Below are positions 12,032-23,718 of a DNA stretch of 64,000 nt, piece by piece. Location of the stretch: NCBI GenBank assembly GCA_002189035.1, contig NEEC01000011.1, forward strand, positions 2,976,001 through 3,040,000, written 5' to 3'. This stretch comes from Utricularia gibba (Eukaryota; Streptophyta; Magnoliopsida; Lamiales; Lentibulariaceae). The position numbers and the translations under genes are program-made. How positions within the stretch are numbered: position 1 is the first letter of the stretch; every line of letters starts with the position of its first letter. The notes beneath the pieces were generated by a model that made no database searches, was not told where the DNA came from, and saw nothing but the letters and a program-made list of their open reading frames with translations.

Positions 12032-13241
12032 GAACAATGTTGCCATTTCCTCCCGGAGAAGCCTCCCAAGCTCGCTCGCTCGCCGCAATTTTCTTCTTCT
12101 CTTTGCTGTTCATCCCCTTTTTAACACACCCCCAAAAAAACAAAATCGCCGCCATTATGATTTAGTTCATTAGTTTGTTGTATATGTGCATAGTGCAGTA
12201 GTTTCTGGATCCCCCTCCCAGCCTTTCCATTTCCGGCCCGCCCTAAATCCCCAATTCAATTTATATTAATCCCCCCCAATTCCAAAATAATTAACAACAC
12301 ACAATTAGGGAGTCGCGAGAGTCACATGGACACCGCGACCCCGTGTCCCCGTCCTCGGTGACACGCCTCTCTCTACACTGCTAACTCACACCCCAACATT
12401 TCGTATTATTATTATTATTATTTAAATGGGAAATTAGTATTGAATCCTTATCTACAGGGGTATATTGGTAATTGTGGGGGACAGACCACATGGCATGTTA
12501 TTTTATGCCACTAGTGGCGGGAGACACTTGTTTATACAGACCACGTGCTGGCTCTCAATACCTTTGTCTCTTATTCCCCTCGTGCCTTTTCTCTCCCCCC
12601 AATCGCCATTCCATTCGCAGCACTAGCAGTAGTAGTACTTTTTCGTCTTCCATTTTTTTTTTTCAAATTTATTTTATTAAATTTATTTCGAAAACAGGTC
12701 GTCGGGTTGATGTACGGAAATGATTGGTGTTACTCAGGGAGGATTAGGGCTTAGGAGGAGCCCCTGGATGGCGACGTGGGGTCTCGTGGAGTCCAGATCC
12801 TGGATTACACGCTTAATGTTGCGTCCATTTTGGATTAGAATTGTGCGTCATTATCCCCACCCCCCACCGTACAAGCAGTTATTTTCCATGTGTAGAGGGG
12901 ACTTGGAGTCCATCACATGGGCGCAAGTGTCATGTGCGTTATTAACTCAATCCAGCCTGGTTCCTGCATTATTACGTGCAATCAAGGCACCGAATAAAAA
13001 TGGTGTTGTTCCACCACTTGCCCCCTTGTGCATACTGCACGTTCCCGATTTCCAAGTCTGAGAAGGCGAGGGTTAGTCACAGAAATGATCATTTATTACA
13101 AAGTGTTATTCCTAGTGCAGACAGACAGACGCTGAATGGATGGATATCTTGCAAAAACAATGTGAATCAAGAAGTTTTTTGAGGGTATTAAAGAAGGGGG
13201 AATGGAGGAGGAAAATGCTGATATATAGTGGTTACCTGGGA
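12032..13241. other. non-coding interval with a TTA microsatellite
   Basis: It contains the presumed 3' UTR of the bHLH gene, an (ATT)n run at about 12404-12422, pyrimidine-rich tracts near 12580-12660, and from about 13080 the 3' UTR of the UDP-glucose dehydrogenase gene. ORFs here (for example 12720-13061) show no recognisable protein. Confidence 0.45.
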
Positions 13242-14684
13242 TCAGGCGACTGCAGGCATGTCCTTGAGCCAGGGGTCGAGGGGCTTGCCGATGGAGTAGA
13301 CGATGAAGCCGATCTCCCGGAGGTGGTTCACATCCACTATGTTTCTGCCATCGAAGATGAAGGCTGGTTTCTGCATGTTGTCATATATTCTTTGGTAGTC
13401 CAGCTTCTTGAACTCATCCCACTCTGTGATTATGCACACGGCATGTGCATCCTTGGTGGCTTCGTAGGCGTCCCAGACGGCTCGAACCTTCTTGATTGTG
13501 TTGGGGCTGGTTGGCTGGAGGTGCAGCGGATGGTCCCAGTCGAACTTGTTCAATGAAAGATCGCGTTGGATCTGGTCTTCAGTCACCTGAGGGTCATAGA
13601 TGCTGAGCTGCGCGTTGTCACCTAGAAGGCCCTTGCATACATCGATGGCGGGAGTTTCTCTTGTGTCGCCGGTGTCTTTCTTGAAGGCGAATCCCAAGAT
13701 GGCAATCTTTTTGTTGGAGACTGTGTTGAACATGGAGGCAACCACGCGGTTGACGAATCGATCCTTCTGGTAGTCATTGATCTTGATGACTTGTTTCCAG
13801 TATTCTGCGACCTCAGGAAGACCATTGCACTCGCAAATGTAGACTAGGTTCAGAATGTCCTTCTGGAAGCAGGACCCACCAAAACCAACACTGGCGTTGA
13901 GGAACTTGGGCCCGATTCTAGTGTCCTTTCCTACAGCGAAAGACACCTGAGTGACATCTGCCCCAGTGGCTTCACAAAGAGCGGACATGGCATTGACAGA
14001 TGATATTCTTTGAGCTAGAAATGCATTCGCAGCAAGTTTGGAGAGCTCGGCAGACCATAAGTTGGTGGTAATGATGCGATCCTCGGGAACCCAGTGTGCA
14101 TAAACATCCTTCAGTACTTGAACAGCCTTATTGCCCTCAGGAGTTTCCCTGCCACCAATGAGAACTCTGTCGGGTTTCAAGAGATCTTGAATTGCAGTGC
14201 CTTCAGCGAGGAACTCTGGATTCGAGAGAATCTGATAGTTTATTCCTTTGCTGTTGTGGGTCAAAATCTTCTCAATAGCCTCAGCTGTTTTGACCGGAAC
14301 AGTAGATTTCTCGACCACAATCTTATCTGATTTTGATACATCAGCGATCATGCGAGCAGCACTCTCCCAATAAGTCAAATCTGCAGCCTTGCCAGCTCCA
14401 AGACCCCTTGTCTTCGTCGGGGTATTGACGGAGACGAAGACGATGTCAGCCTCACACACATGTTTCTCAACCTCAGTACTGAAGAAGAGATTCTTGCCCC
14501 GGCATTGTTTCACTACCTCATCAAGACCAGGTTCATATATGGGAAGCTGATCACTGTTCCAGGCGTGGATGCGACTCACAGAGATGTCAACTACAGCTAC
14601 TTGGATCGAAGGGCAGTTTAGTGCTATAACAGCCATTGTAGGCCCACCAACATAGCCTGCTCCTATACAGCAAATCTTCACCAT
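13242..14684 (-). CDS. UGD: UDP-glucose 6-dehydrogenase
   Basis: This cytosolic enzyme oxidises UDP-glucose to UDP-glucuronate with two NAD+, feeding pectin and hemicellulose precursors. The coding region is one uninterrupted exon of 480 residues, the normal plant length. The Rossmann motif GAGYVG is at residues 8-13; [19 protein letters not shown] and [11 protein letters not shown] follow, and the catalytic cysteine sits in [10 protein letters not shown] near residue 272. The C-terminal UDP-binding part includes [13 protein letters not shown] and FDGRN. The frame is open upstream to 14795, but the ATG at 14684 gives the conserved [13 protein letters not shown] start. An acceptor (TTTTTTAG) at 14704 shows an intron in the 5' UTR, a usual feature of plant UGD genes. 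It is divergent from the DUF3754 gene. Confidence 0.97.
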   Translation of the reverse strand: MVKICCIGAGYVGGPTMAVIALNCPSIQVAVVDISVSRIHAWNSDQLPIYEPGLDEVVKQCRGKNLFFSTEVEKHVCEADIVFVSVNTPTKTRGLGAGKAADLTYWESAARMIADVSKSDKIVVEKSTVPVKTAEAIEKILTHNSKGINYQILSNPEFLAEGTAIQDLLKPDRVLIGGRETPEGNKAVQVLKDVYAHWVPEDRIITTNLWSAELSKLAANAFLAQRISSVNAMSALCEATGADVTQVSFAVGKDTRIGPKFLNASVGFGGSCFQKDILNLVYICECNGLPEVAEYWKQVIKINDYQKDRFVNRVVASMFNTVSNKKIAILGFAFKKDTGDTRETPAIDVCKGLLGDNAQLSIYDPQVTEDQIQRDLSLNKFDWDHPLHLQPTSPNTIKKVRAVWDAYEATKDAHAVCIITEWDEFKKLDYQRIYDNMQKPAFIFDGRNIVDVNHLREIGFIVYSIGKPLDPWLKDMPAVA

Positions 14685-14703
14685 GTTTCTCTTTTCCTCT
14701 GAC

Positions 14704-15480
14704 CTAAAAAACAACAGCAGATGACGAGATACTAAATTATCTTCAATCACGATGGAAAATACATAGGCTTCAACTGCATACTGTAAGGAAATCATCTAGG
14801 CAGTGGCAAGTTTCCGAATAACCAATGACACTTATAAAGTAACAGCACAGGAAAAACTTCAACCAGTTTTAGCGTTGTATTCCACCAAAAGCATCCATTT
14901 AGAACAGCCTTCAAATTGTCAAATTACATAGAACCATTAAGTTACATATTTACTCGAATCAAGCCCCCCATGAACCGCCAACGCAGTTCGCAGGATTATT
15001 TTTCAAGCAATGAGCTCCAAATCATCACTGATCATTTCTTACGAACCACATAACCCAAGAAAGTCCAAAAACTTAACATTGACTCAACCGCTCAAACAGA
15101 TCTGCCTAAACAATCAGGCAATTCAACATCACCTCCACTAAATCCACACAGAAGATAGATCAGCATAAAATAAAAATCTATGAGGTTGCGTGAACAAAAA
15201 AGCAACATCGATCCGAGGAAGCAAGAAGAAGAATCGCAAGTTGTAAACAAGCAAATCAAGAACATGACAATCAGCACATTTCCGCTATCTCAAACCAAAA
15301 ACTCCTGAAACATGGAAATTAAGAAAAAAAATCAGCTGGAAACTGAAGAAAATACCAACGATTGGCGAATCTGGCAACAGAACTGCTCCGCGCACCAGCA
15401 AAATGAGCAATCAAATGTCGAACACCGCGAGAAATGACGGTGACATTCCAGTGAATGACACAAATACCCCTCCTCCGTCG
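14704..15480 (-). other. probable 5' UTR intron and leader of the UGD gene
   Basis: The acceptor is at about 14704-14710. A plausible donor (GTTGGTATTTTC on the minus strand) lies near 15350-15358, which would leave a short 5' UTR exon near 15360-15480. The interval has no coding character. Confidence 0.45.
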
Positions 15481-15534
15481 GCGGAAACCTACAAATAAAT
15501 AAAATAGCGGGTAATTGGCCTGTATGCTATCGAT

Positions 15535-15553
15535 CACGTGATGACGGCACGTG
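15535..15553. promoter_or_regulatory. two G-boxes (CACGTG) in a divergent promoter
   Basis: Perfect palindromic CACGTG hexamers lie at 15535-15540 and 15548-15553, start-to-start 13 bp apart, between the UGD leader and the DUF3754 start. G-boxes bind bHLH and bZIP factors. Spacing of about one helical turn could allow paired binding; this is inference. Confidence 0.5.
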
Positions 15554-15659
15554 AGTTTTTCTCCATTATGTAAAAAATGATTTGTCAAGAATAAAGGCAT
15601 TAACAGCAAATCTTCTTCTGTCATTCCGTTTTTGTGCACAGAGCGGTTACTGCTTGCTG

Positions 15660-18600
15660 ATGGGAAAGCTGATGGCGGAAGATGAACCAGGAGAAAGGAA
15701 GCCGACGAGGAAGAACAAGATCATGATCCGCTTGGAGCGGGAGTCTGTAATCGCGATCCTGAAGCCGAAGCTCATCGTTCACTTGGCCAACCTCATTGGT
15801 ACAGTTTTCATTTTGCTGTTTGGAGGATCTCCGATGAAAGACTCTATGAAAACTGTGCCAGTGATATGGTGATCTTGAAGTTTCGTGAATCTAGGTTCTT
15901 GGTTTACGTGAAGGTTACCGAGAGAGAAGTGTGAGAGTGACGTAATCGTTTCTTTTCTTTTTTCTTGTGCTCTGGATAATAGGAGATTGGTTCTTGCTGA
16001 AAGTGGCCCTAGATGAGACTTTTTGCCATATATTTGTTCTCATGGAAACCAAAATGTCTTTTGAACTGGATTAGCTAGGTAGAGAAACCGACCATTTATG
16101 CGGTTGTAGTTTCTTCCTTGTCATTTTGCAAGAGGAAATTTGATGTGAAAATGGTAAAGACGGAAATCAAAAAGAAAATCGGTGAAGAGATATGATGTGA
16201 TATTATCTTTCGCCTTCACTATCTAGTTTCTTCATCCATTCCATATGTAATTTATTGATTGTCCTGCAGAGCATAGCTCTGATCGTGTTGAGTTTATGAA
16301 ACTATGCAAAAGAATAGAGTATACGATAAGAGCTTGGTATACGTTGCAGTTCGAGGACCTGATGGTATATTGGAGTACCTTCCGCTATGTTTATTTGGAT
16401 ATTTCCCCCAGAGATTTCGGGCCTCATTACTTCTTTTACTTCTTGGAAGCAACTGTATTCCCTCTTTGATCCTGTTCATGGCACTGAAAAGTTGGAGCAG
16501 CAGAATTTGACGCATGGCGAAATTGAGGCACTTGAACGGAATTTCTTGCAGTCCTTATTCCAGGTAGATTTAACAGGATGAAATGCCCATGAGGTTCTTC
16601 AAATCAATGGATGTGCCTCCTCATTAGAGTAAAGGAGAAATAGAAATTCACTCTAGGGGTTTTCTTTTTCCTTTGACCAGACATCTTCCTTTTTCTATGG
16701 ACAGGTTATGCAGAAGAGTAATTTCAAAATCGTAACTGATGAAGAGATTGAGGTTGCACATTCAGGGCAGTATCTCCTAAATCTTCCCATCGTAGTTGAT
16801 GAAACCAAGGTCCAGTTTTGAAATATCTCTTATAATCTAAACAAGTTGTGTTCCCACGTATACTAAAAGCTATGCATCCTGACTGCAGCTTGATAAAAAG
16901 CTCTTAAGTGGTTATTTTGAATCTCATCCTCATGAGGACCTTCCGGATTTTGCTGATAAGGTATATTATCTCTTTCGCTCCCTGTCTTTGCATTCAATAA
17001 CTGCAAGTTAGCAATTAGAGTGTTCCCTTTTCTCTTTTTTTCAGTATATAATCTTCCGACGTGGGATTGGCATTGATAAGACAACTGATTATTTCTTCAT
17101 GGAGAAAGTCGATGCTATGCTTGGACGCTTTTGGTCATGGATTTTGAAGAAAACGAGGCAAGTGAGATTCTTTATCCTCTGGAATATATCTGACCTGTAG
17201 TTTTTCTTTTCATGCTTAACAGTTTTCTCCTACATGCAGGCTGGAGAGGGTTTTTTCTAGGAGGTCTAGTTCAAGATCTAAGAAGGAAAAAAGAAAACCT
17301 GGTGAAATCACCTCTGAATCAGATAGCACTGAATTAAGCATCGAGCGAATTCATCTTGAGAACATGGACCTCAGGTTATTCCTACAGCCTGTAACCAAAA
17401 GCTAGTAATTACATTAAACCAAAAAAAACTTTTCCTTCCCAAATTGTGACCTCATATTTATGTTTTTCAGTTTCCACAATCTTTTTAGCAAAATTACAAT
17501 TCAAGAACCCACCTTCGATCGAATCATTGTCATCTACAGGTATGTGTTTTTATGATATATTAAGTAAGATTTATTATTATCCAATCTAAAAAGCATATTC
17601 CTTCCCTAACCTTAGAGGATCGTAACAGGTCCCCATTCAGTTTCAAACCCTCTCTAGGTTGAGTATCAGAATGATCCATATAACCAACCAAAATTTGAGC
17701 TTTATTGTTTGCTTCCACTTACATACCACTACCATGATCATGTAACTAAGTAATTGGGATCCACCACAATTCGCTTAGGCCCTCTTCAGCTGCCCTCAAG
17801 TTTTGTTAAAAATATGCATTTCTAATCATCATGATATTTCTTGGAGTATTTAACTTGTAGTTTTCTTAAAATTCTCTGGCAGACGAGCAAGTTCCAAAAC
17901 GAATCCTGATAGAGGAATATTTGTGAAGCATTTCAAAAACATCCCCATGGCTGATATGGAAATTGTCCTCGTGAGTTTTCCTTATCCTTTATTCTAGTAG
18001 ACGTGTAGTTTCTCTTAAGTTCCATTTTTTCTTCTGCATCGTGTGTTTTCATCTCATGACTAATCACCCTTGGACGACCTTTCAACGTTTTAAACAGCCC
18101 GAGAAGAAAAATCCTAGTTTAACACCAATGGACTGGGTTAAATTTCTGGTATCCGCAGTTGTTGGACTGGTTAGTTCCTTCATTGCTTCAAACCTCGGTT
18201 TACCACACCTCTCATGTTCACAAATGTTGGCCAACTCATTTCAGGTTGCTGTGGCAGGGTCCATTGAAATGCCTAACGCTGACCTCTGGGTCATATTCGC
18301 TGTTCTTTCAACTGTGATTGGCTATTGTGCTAAGATATACTTCACGTAATGTATCTGCTAACCTCTATATCCACTGAAACGCACATATATAAGTTTATAT
18401 CATCAGGTTTCAGCAGAATATGGTGGCCTATCAAAATCTGATCACTCAGTCGATGTACGACAAGCAATTAGACAGTGGGAAGGGAACACTTCTTCACATG
18501 TGCGATGATGTGATCCAACAAGAGGTTACTTCAATGTTCCAAACATTTCCAATTAAAATTGCCCTTCTGTCGCTCCGTGCTTTACATTGACTCCCCCAGT

Positions 18601-19039
18601 GCAGGTGAAGGAGGTCATAATTTCGTATTTCATATTGATGGAGCAAGGCAAGGCAACTCTGGAGGTACGAAACTCTCTCCAGGTTCAATGATGCATCATC
18701 CTCTTTCTCGCGTTGGTTAACATCTTTGAACCCAGGACCTTGACAAGCAATGTGAAGAGCTGATTGAAGAAGAGTTTGGTGTGCACTGCAACTTTGATGT
18801 TGATGATGCAGTCCAGAAACTGGAGAAGCTAGGCATCGTCTGCCGGGTGAGCTCAAACCCCCATTTTTAACAGTGGATTGAGGGATCACATCCCAGCCCA
18901 ACACCTGAATTTCTATGTGGGGTTCCAGGACACGATCGGACGGTTTTACTGCGTCCCTCTAAAGCGCGCAAACGAGATCATCGGTACGACCACGGAAGAA
19001 GTTGTACTGAAAGCCAGCCAAGGCTCTACTACTGGTTAG
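15660..19039 (+). CDS. DUF3754 (TMEM143-like) membrane protein, 15 exons
   Basis: Exons: 15660-15798, 16270-16364, 16450-16563, 16705-16809, 16889-16960, 17045-17157, 17240-17374, 17471-17539, 17883-17970, 18098-18169, 18245-18345, 18407-18524, 18605-18664, 18736-18846 and 18929-19039. The frame runs through [54 protein letters not shown] and a basic linker, then two hydrophobic segments ([12 protein letters not shown] and [20 protein letters not shown]) and a C-terminal domain ([22 protein letters not shown]). The function is unknown; the Arabidopsis relative I recall is At3g19340. An in-frame ATG at 15672 (MAEDEPG) is an alternative start. Intron 16365-16449 is very short (85 bp). The intron after 17157 must start GC, not GT, because the nearby GT gives a stop. 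Confidence 0.9.
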
Positions 19040-19673
19040 TCCTCTCTCTCTCTCTCTCCGGTGGAGGCTTGGCTCGTCTCGTCATATTCTATACCTTGGA
19101 TTACACCTTCTTTATCAAACGCATGTGTGTATATAAGAATAAAAAAAGGGATGGCATTTCCAGAGAGTTGCAGAAACATGAGGTTTCCTTTGTGAATAGT
19201 TGTTGATTCTACGAGACCTGAAGCCTCGTAACTGGACGAAACATCATCCAGATGCCACTAAAAAGAAATATAGCGAAGATTGTTTAAAGAATTATTTTAT
19301 ATTTTTAACAAAAATTTTAAATTAAAAAATTCAGTTTACAATTCATGACTAAATCAGAAAATACAAAAGAAAATTTTTTATATTTTTTACCTTCAATCCA
19401 ACTGAAGCAAGTTCAGTTTAGTAAAGCAATTCTACTAAGAAAAAAAAAAAAGAATGTATTACAAAAGAATCAAGAAACAGACACACAGTCGGGTTATTAC
19501 AAAACGCATCAAAAGTGAAGTATGAAGAGAGGGTCTCTCTCGCTCTCTGTGCACATGAGTGGGAAGGCGTCTTCTTCAGAAGCTCAGCAACCAAAATCAT
19601 ATCTTACAACATGTACGGACTGAAGGAAACCGGTTTTTGCCGCTCTGGTACCGAATCTCGTTCGCCGGGATCA
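19040..19673. other. convergent 3' ends, AT-rich
   Basis: This is the interval between converging genes. It holds a CT run near 19049-19063 and AT-rich sequence at 19270-19450, presumably both 3' UTRs. No gene was seen. Confidence 0.45.
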
Positions 19674-21365
19674 TCAATAGGAGAACTCGTGACCTCGCAG
19701 CGAAATGTACTTCTTGACCCAAATAGCGATGTCTTCTGCACACGCCTGAGCTTGTGGTGTCTTGAGAAGCATTTCAAGTGTTGCAAACTCGTGAACTGCA
19801 TCCTTGTATTCTAGAACTGGGGCATCCACATTCACCTTCCTGAGCTCTTCTGAGTAGGCAATGGCCCTGTCTCTCATCCAATCATGTTCGGCTACCACGG
19901 TCAGTGTTGGGGGCATCTGCTTCAAGGGAGGCCCTCCTCCTCCTCCTTTTGGATCAAGTGGATTGGCAGCAGGATGATCCAGGTCGTATTCCTCCTCGGG
20001 TAAGAACAGCTTCCAAGCAAGCACACTCATGGGCTTGTCATAGAAGTAGGAGTTGGCCAGTTTGATTTCTGAGTGTGTAGGGACACTCCCCGCGAAGAAG
20101 GGATACATCAGAACTTGAGCAACCACCTTTACTGGGTCCAGAAGTTTGCTCGCCTCAACTGCTTTCCTTGCTAGAAAATTAGCAATATTCCCGCCACAGC
20201 TCACCCCAAGAAGAACACACCTGTGTAGCAGATAATAGAACGAAGCCATCCCTTACTTTAGAGAGAGAGAATATTTCCTTTCCTTATACATGTGGATTAC
20301 TTAACATGTTCTAAAAGCTTCAGGCTACAAAGAATAACAACAGACATAAACATGGATGGCCTTTACGACTCTGATTTTCTTGAAATGCATAGAGACTACA
20401 CTTAAAGTATTTACTTCACGTATTTCATTTGACATTGATGAAAACAAAGTGAAAACCACAATCACAATAAATTGACGAAGTAAATTAAAAAAAAAAAAAA
20501 CCAACCTTGATGGATTACCATGGGCAGCCAACCAAGGCTCTATCATCGAAGCACCAAACGCATCTGCGATATGCCAACTTTCCTCAGACCTCCTTAAACT
20601 TGCCCCACCCCCCCTACCGATAGACTTGCTACATTCAGCAAGATTTGCCTGCTTTGCGAGCCAATGCAGAACCTTTAAACCATCATCAAATGCAGCAGGG
20701 TACTTGTTCTCGGGTGCCAATCTGTATCCTACAGCTAAGACAATTGCATCACACAGCTTCGCAATTCGCCTACAGAAAGTGTCGTTTGCTTCTGAAACAT
20801 TGCTGCCACTCACAAAGCCTCCACCATGAAACTGCAGCATCACCGGTAATTTACGGCAATTATTCCCCACCGGATTATACCCTCTGTAACCCCCACTTTC
20901 GCTTTTCAAAATCATCCCATCCTCGGGACTACCCCCGTAACTACTTCGCCGACGAGCATTATCAATTCCCACAGCACGATTCACAACTGAATCGCCGTTG
21001 CTGGTGGAGACAATCCCGTTATTCGTCGATCCATAACTGCTGCGACGATTTCGATCAGATCCGGAATTCACCTTCTCAAGTCGGGATTTTGATACCGCAT
21101 CCGGTAATTGAAGACACGTATCCGGTAGAAAAATCCTAATCGACAGAGACGTCACAGGATCGATATGAATATCCTTGGTCGCGACGCCGTCGGTGAAAGT
21201 CGGCCTCGCAGCCACCCCAATCTCCTCCTCAGGTCTCGATGTCACACCGAACGAAGCCCCCGCGCCAGCAGCGTCATTCTCCGCGCCTTGCAACCGGTTC
21301 TGCAACCGCTGCCTCAGCATAAACTTAAAAAACACGCTGTACAACTTCACGCCGATGCTCGGCAT
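19674..21365 (-). CDS. plant carboxylesterase, HSL/GID1-like family (CXE11/CXE16 type)
   Basis: There are two exons, 20506-21365 and 19674-20220 (468 residues), the same two-exon plan and length as Arabidopsis CXE11/CXE16. The alpha/beta-hydrolase fold shows the oxyanion motif HGGG at residues 180-183 (FHGGGFVSGS), the nucleophile Ser294 in GVSCG (just past the splice junction), and the acid and base in VVAEHDWMRDRA and DAVHEFA. A Ser/Arg/Asn-rich insert of about 80 residues (roughly 90-170) separates the N-terminal strand from the HGGG motif and looks disordered. The natural substrate is unknown; relatives hydrolyse short acyl esters. Start ATG at 21365 gives the conserved MPSIGVKLYSVFFK. 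Confidence 0.92.
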
Positions 21366-22290
21366 TTCCCTAGGAATCCGTCGCGACCTCCGAGCTGCCC
21401 AAGGATCCCAGAAGAATGATCAACAGACCAGCAAATCCGCCGTCGAATTGGTCGCCAAATTGGGGATGATGATTGAAATCAGGTCGCGGCGGCTTCAATT
21501 AAAACAACCCCATCTGTGGAAGAAGGCGGTCCCCTATTCAGATACACCTTGACCAAATTAACTCAACTAATTGTGTATTATTATATTAATTAGCCTAATC
21601 AATGCTAACCCTTCCATAACAATACCACCCTCAACCCCCTTTTTTAATATTATTCATTCATTTTTTAATTATATTTCTAATAAAATCATTATTTAAATAT
21701 ATATTTTAAAAATTATAGCAATTGAAATAAAAAATAATTATGAAAATAATGATTGAATTTTTATTTTATTAAATAACACAACTCATCTTCACTTGCATTT
21801 GTATTAAAATATTTTAGGCCTGGAGTTGGATGAAGAGGATGTGTATTACAAAATTGGTCTATTTTGAATATGTGATAAAGGTGAATACTTTATGCCTAAA
21901 AAATTGATCATTTTCTAAATTATCTGGCAAAGAAGATGTTGTGTTGTGAGCTCCATGGAGATCAAGAGCAGTGAAGAAGTTTAGGGAAGATGAAGAAGGG
22001 AAGCTGCTGTTTGATCCTGTCTGTGTTCACCTGATTCCTGTTAGCTTCCCTTCTTCTCAACTATCATCTTCATTCCTGCAAACACACTTGTGCCCACGCA
22101 CTCCAAATCCAGTAATGCACAATGGAAATTGCTATAACAGTGACAGTGTTTCAAGAAATCTATGCCATACAACATGAGGAATCAGGAAAAAGGAGCTAGC
22201 TAGGCTTTGAATTGTAGTGGACAACAATGGCAGAGGTTCCAGAAGGTACCTCAGATTCAAAGAATGGATACTTTGGCTTTGGGCGATGGT
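21366..22290. other. AT-rich intergenic region
   Basis: It contains the carboxylesterase promoter and leader, a strongly AT-rich core (about 21570-21930) and the 3' UTR of the TLC gene (from about 22100). No coding frame of note. Confidence 0.45.
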
Positions 22291-23031
22291 TCATCTTTCT
22301 TTCTTTTGATTTTCCTTGCTCTTCTCTGCAAAAAACTGTGCCCACAGATTCGAGATCCACAGAATACTGACAGAGATCGCCATAACTATAACAACAAGCC
22401 AAGAGATCCATGCCCATTTGGGTATAACCTCATCTGCAGCTCCACTGATGTAGAACTTGCTCATTCGGTAAACGAAGTAGGGACCCAATATCCCTCTGAC
22501 AACGGAGTACAGGGTGTAGAAGACGGGAGACAAGAGGGCGTACATTGTTGCGGCTGCTTTCACATCTGATCGTCTCATTCCGGAGAGAGTCCACGCATTC
22601 TGCAGGAAGCTCGTTACCTCGGCCAGAAACAGTAGCACGAGAAGGGCGAAGGCGCCGTGGTAGACGACGAAGCGACAAGTCAAGAAAACGAAAAGCGTGG
22701 CGAGATGGTGGGCGATGAAGAGGTAATCCTCGGGATGGAAGACAACGTAATGGAGTAGATCCATTAGGAAATAGGCAGAGCTATAATCGAGAACTAGGTT
22801 TTGGGATTGGGAATTGGGGGAGTTGAAACTCCGCTCGGGATCGGAGAAAATGGAGAAACAGGCTAACGCCGCTGCCGGCGTACCGTGGATCAGAGATATC
22901 ACGCAGCTAGATGCTTCAGAGCGGAGTTTCGCCGGCCACCGGCGGAGTAGAACGAAATAGCCCACGAGGTAGACGATGAGAAAACCGGTGAAGAAAAGCG
23001 GGACGCTATTTGAGCTCGCCATGAAATCCAT
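22291..23031 (-). CDS. TLC-domain membrane protein (At5g14285-like)
   Basis: A single exon encodes 246 residues with a TRAM-LAG1-CLN8 domain. Six or so hydrophobic segments are visible, starting with VPLFFTGFLIVYLVGYFVLL and ending with WISWLVVIVMAISVSILWI. The conserved core has SAYFLMDLLHYVVFHPEDYLF and HHLATLFVFLTCRFVVYHG, including the paired histidines typical of the fold. The family includes ER ceramide synthases and lipid sensors; this subgroup has no assigned reaction. The frame is open 5' to 23160, but the ATG at 23031 (MDFMASSNSVPLFF) fits the family start. The C-terminus is Lys/Glu-rich (EKSKENQKKER). Confidence 0.88.
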   Translation of the reverse strand: MDFMASSNSVPLFFTGFLIVYLVGYFVLLRRWPAKLRSEASSCVISLIHGTPAAALACFSIFSDPERSFNSPNSQSQNLVLDYSSAYFLMDLLHYVVFHPEDYLFIAHHLATLFVFLTCRFVVYHGAFALLVLLFLAEVTSFLQNAWTLSGMRRSDVKAAATMYALLSPVFYTLYSVVRGILGPYFVYRMSKFYISGAADEVIPKWAWISWLVVIVMAISVSILWISNLWAQFFAEKSKENQKKER

Positions 23032-23718
23032 ACAGTTCCCGACGCTGAACAAATCAAATCTAAACGAAAAAACCGCAACTAGATTCCAGGGAAACGGGCT
23101 GCAGACGGCGGCGGCGGCGATCACACTGTTTTTCTTAGGAGACGGAGAAACCCTGCGCAAACTCTTGGACAGACGTGCACTCCTTCATATAGCGTGGAAC
23201 AAACTCGAAGAATATGCTCCCTTCCCTTCCCTACATTAGACCCACTTCTTCAATACGCGCAGTCTGCTGTTTCACGTCCGATGACCCAGAAGAAACAGCA
23301 CTTGCGCAGTGAGATCTACCAGTCACCGGAAAAGCTCAAGGTTCTCATTCAATTCCACCGCTTCTTACCAAAACCGGCAAGACTCCACCGCCATTGTTGG
23401 TTACTACACCAAGGTGCAAAGTAAGGGCCGTGCATGCAATGAATGAACAAGGCACTGAGTGCTGTCCCCACGCACACAGATAAGTACACAGTACAGAGAG
23501 ACAAAACTATGGCATACCAAACCAAATGGAAGCATTTTTCTCAGACTAAACCCATTTCTTTCTGTTCGGTAGACATTCGTGAGGATCGAATCTGAAACCC
23601 ACCGGCGATGGGAACGTGACAACCGCCATCACCAATCAAATTACCAAAGGGGGGGCCAGGCCAACTCAGGGCTGGCTTCTTCGTGGAGGAGCTACCAAGT
23701 CATCATACAACAGGTCAT
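23032..23718. other. intergenic, no gene seen
   Basis: This holds the leader and promoter of the TLC gene and the 3' UTR of the GTE gene. No frame with recognisable protein. Confidence 0.4.

Noticed and set aside
13140..13556. 138-codon plus-strand ORF
   Set aside because: Runs antisense through the highly conserved UGD coding region.
16365..16449. Intron read as coding in the DUF3754 gene
   Set aside because: Reading through gives a stop soon after; splicing [11 protein letters not shown] restores the family sequence, so it is a short intron.
20645..21139. 164-codon plus-strand ORF
   Set aside because: Antisense shadow of the Ser/Arg-rich carboxylesterase exon; composition (His/Arg/Ser) is that expected from the reverse frame.
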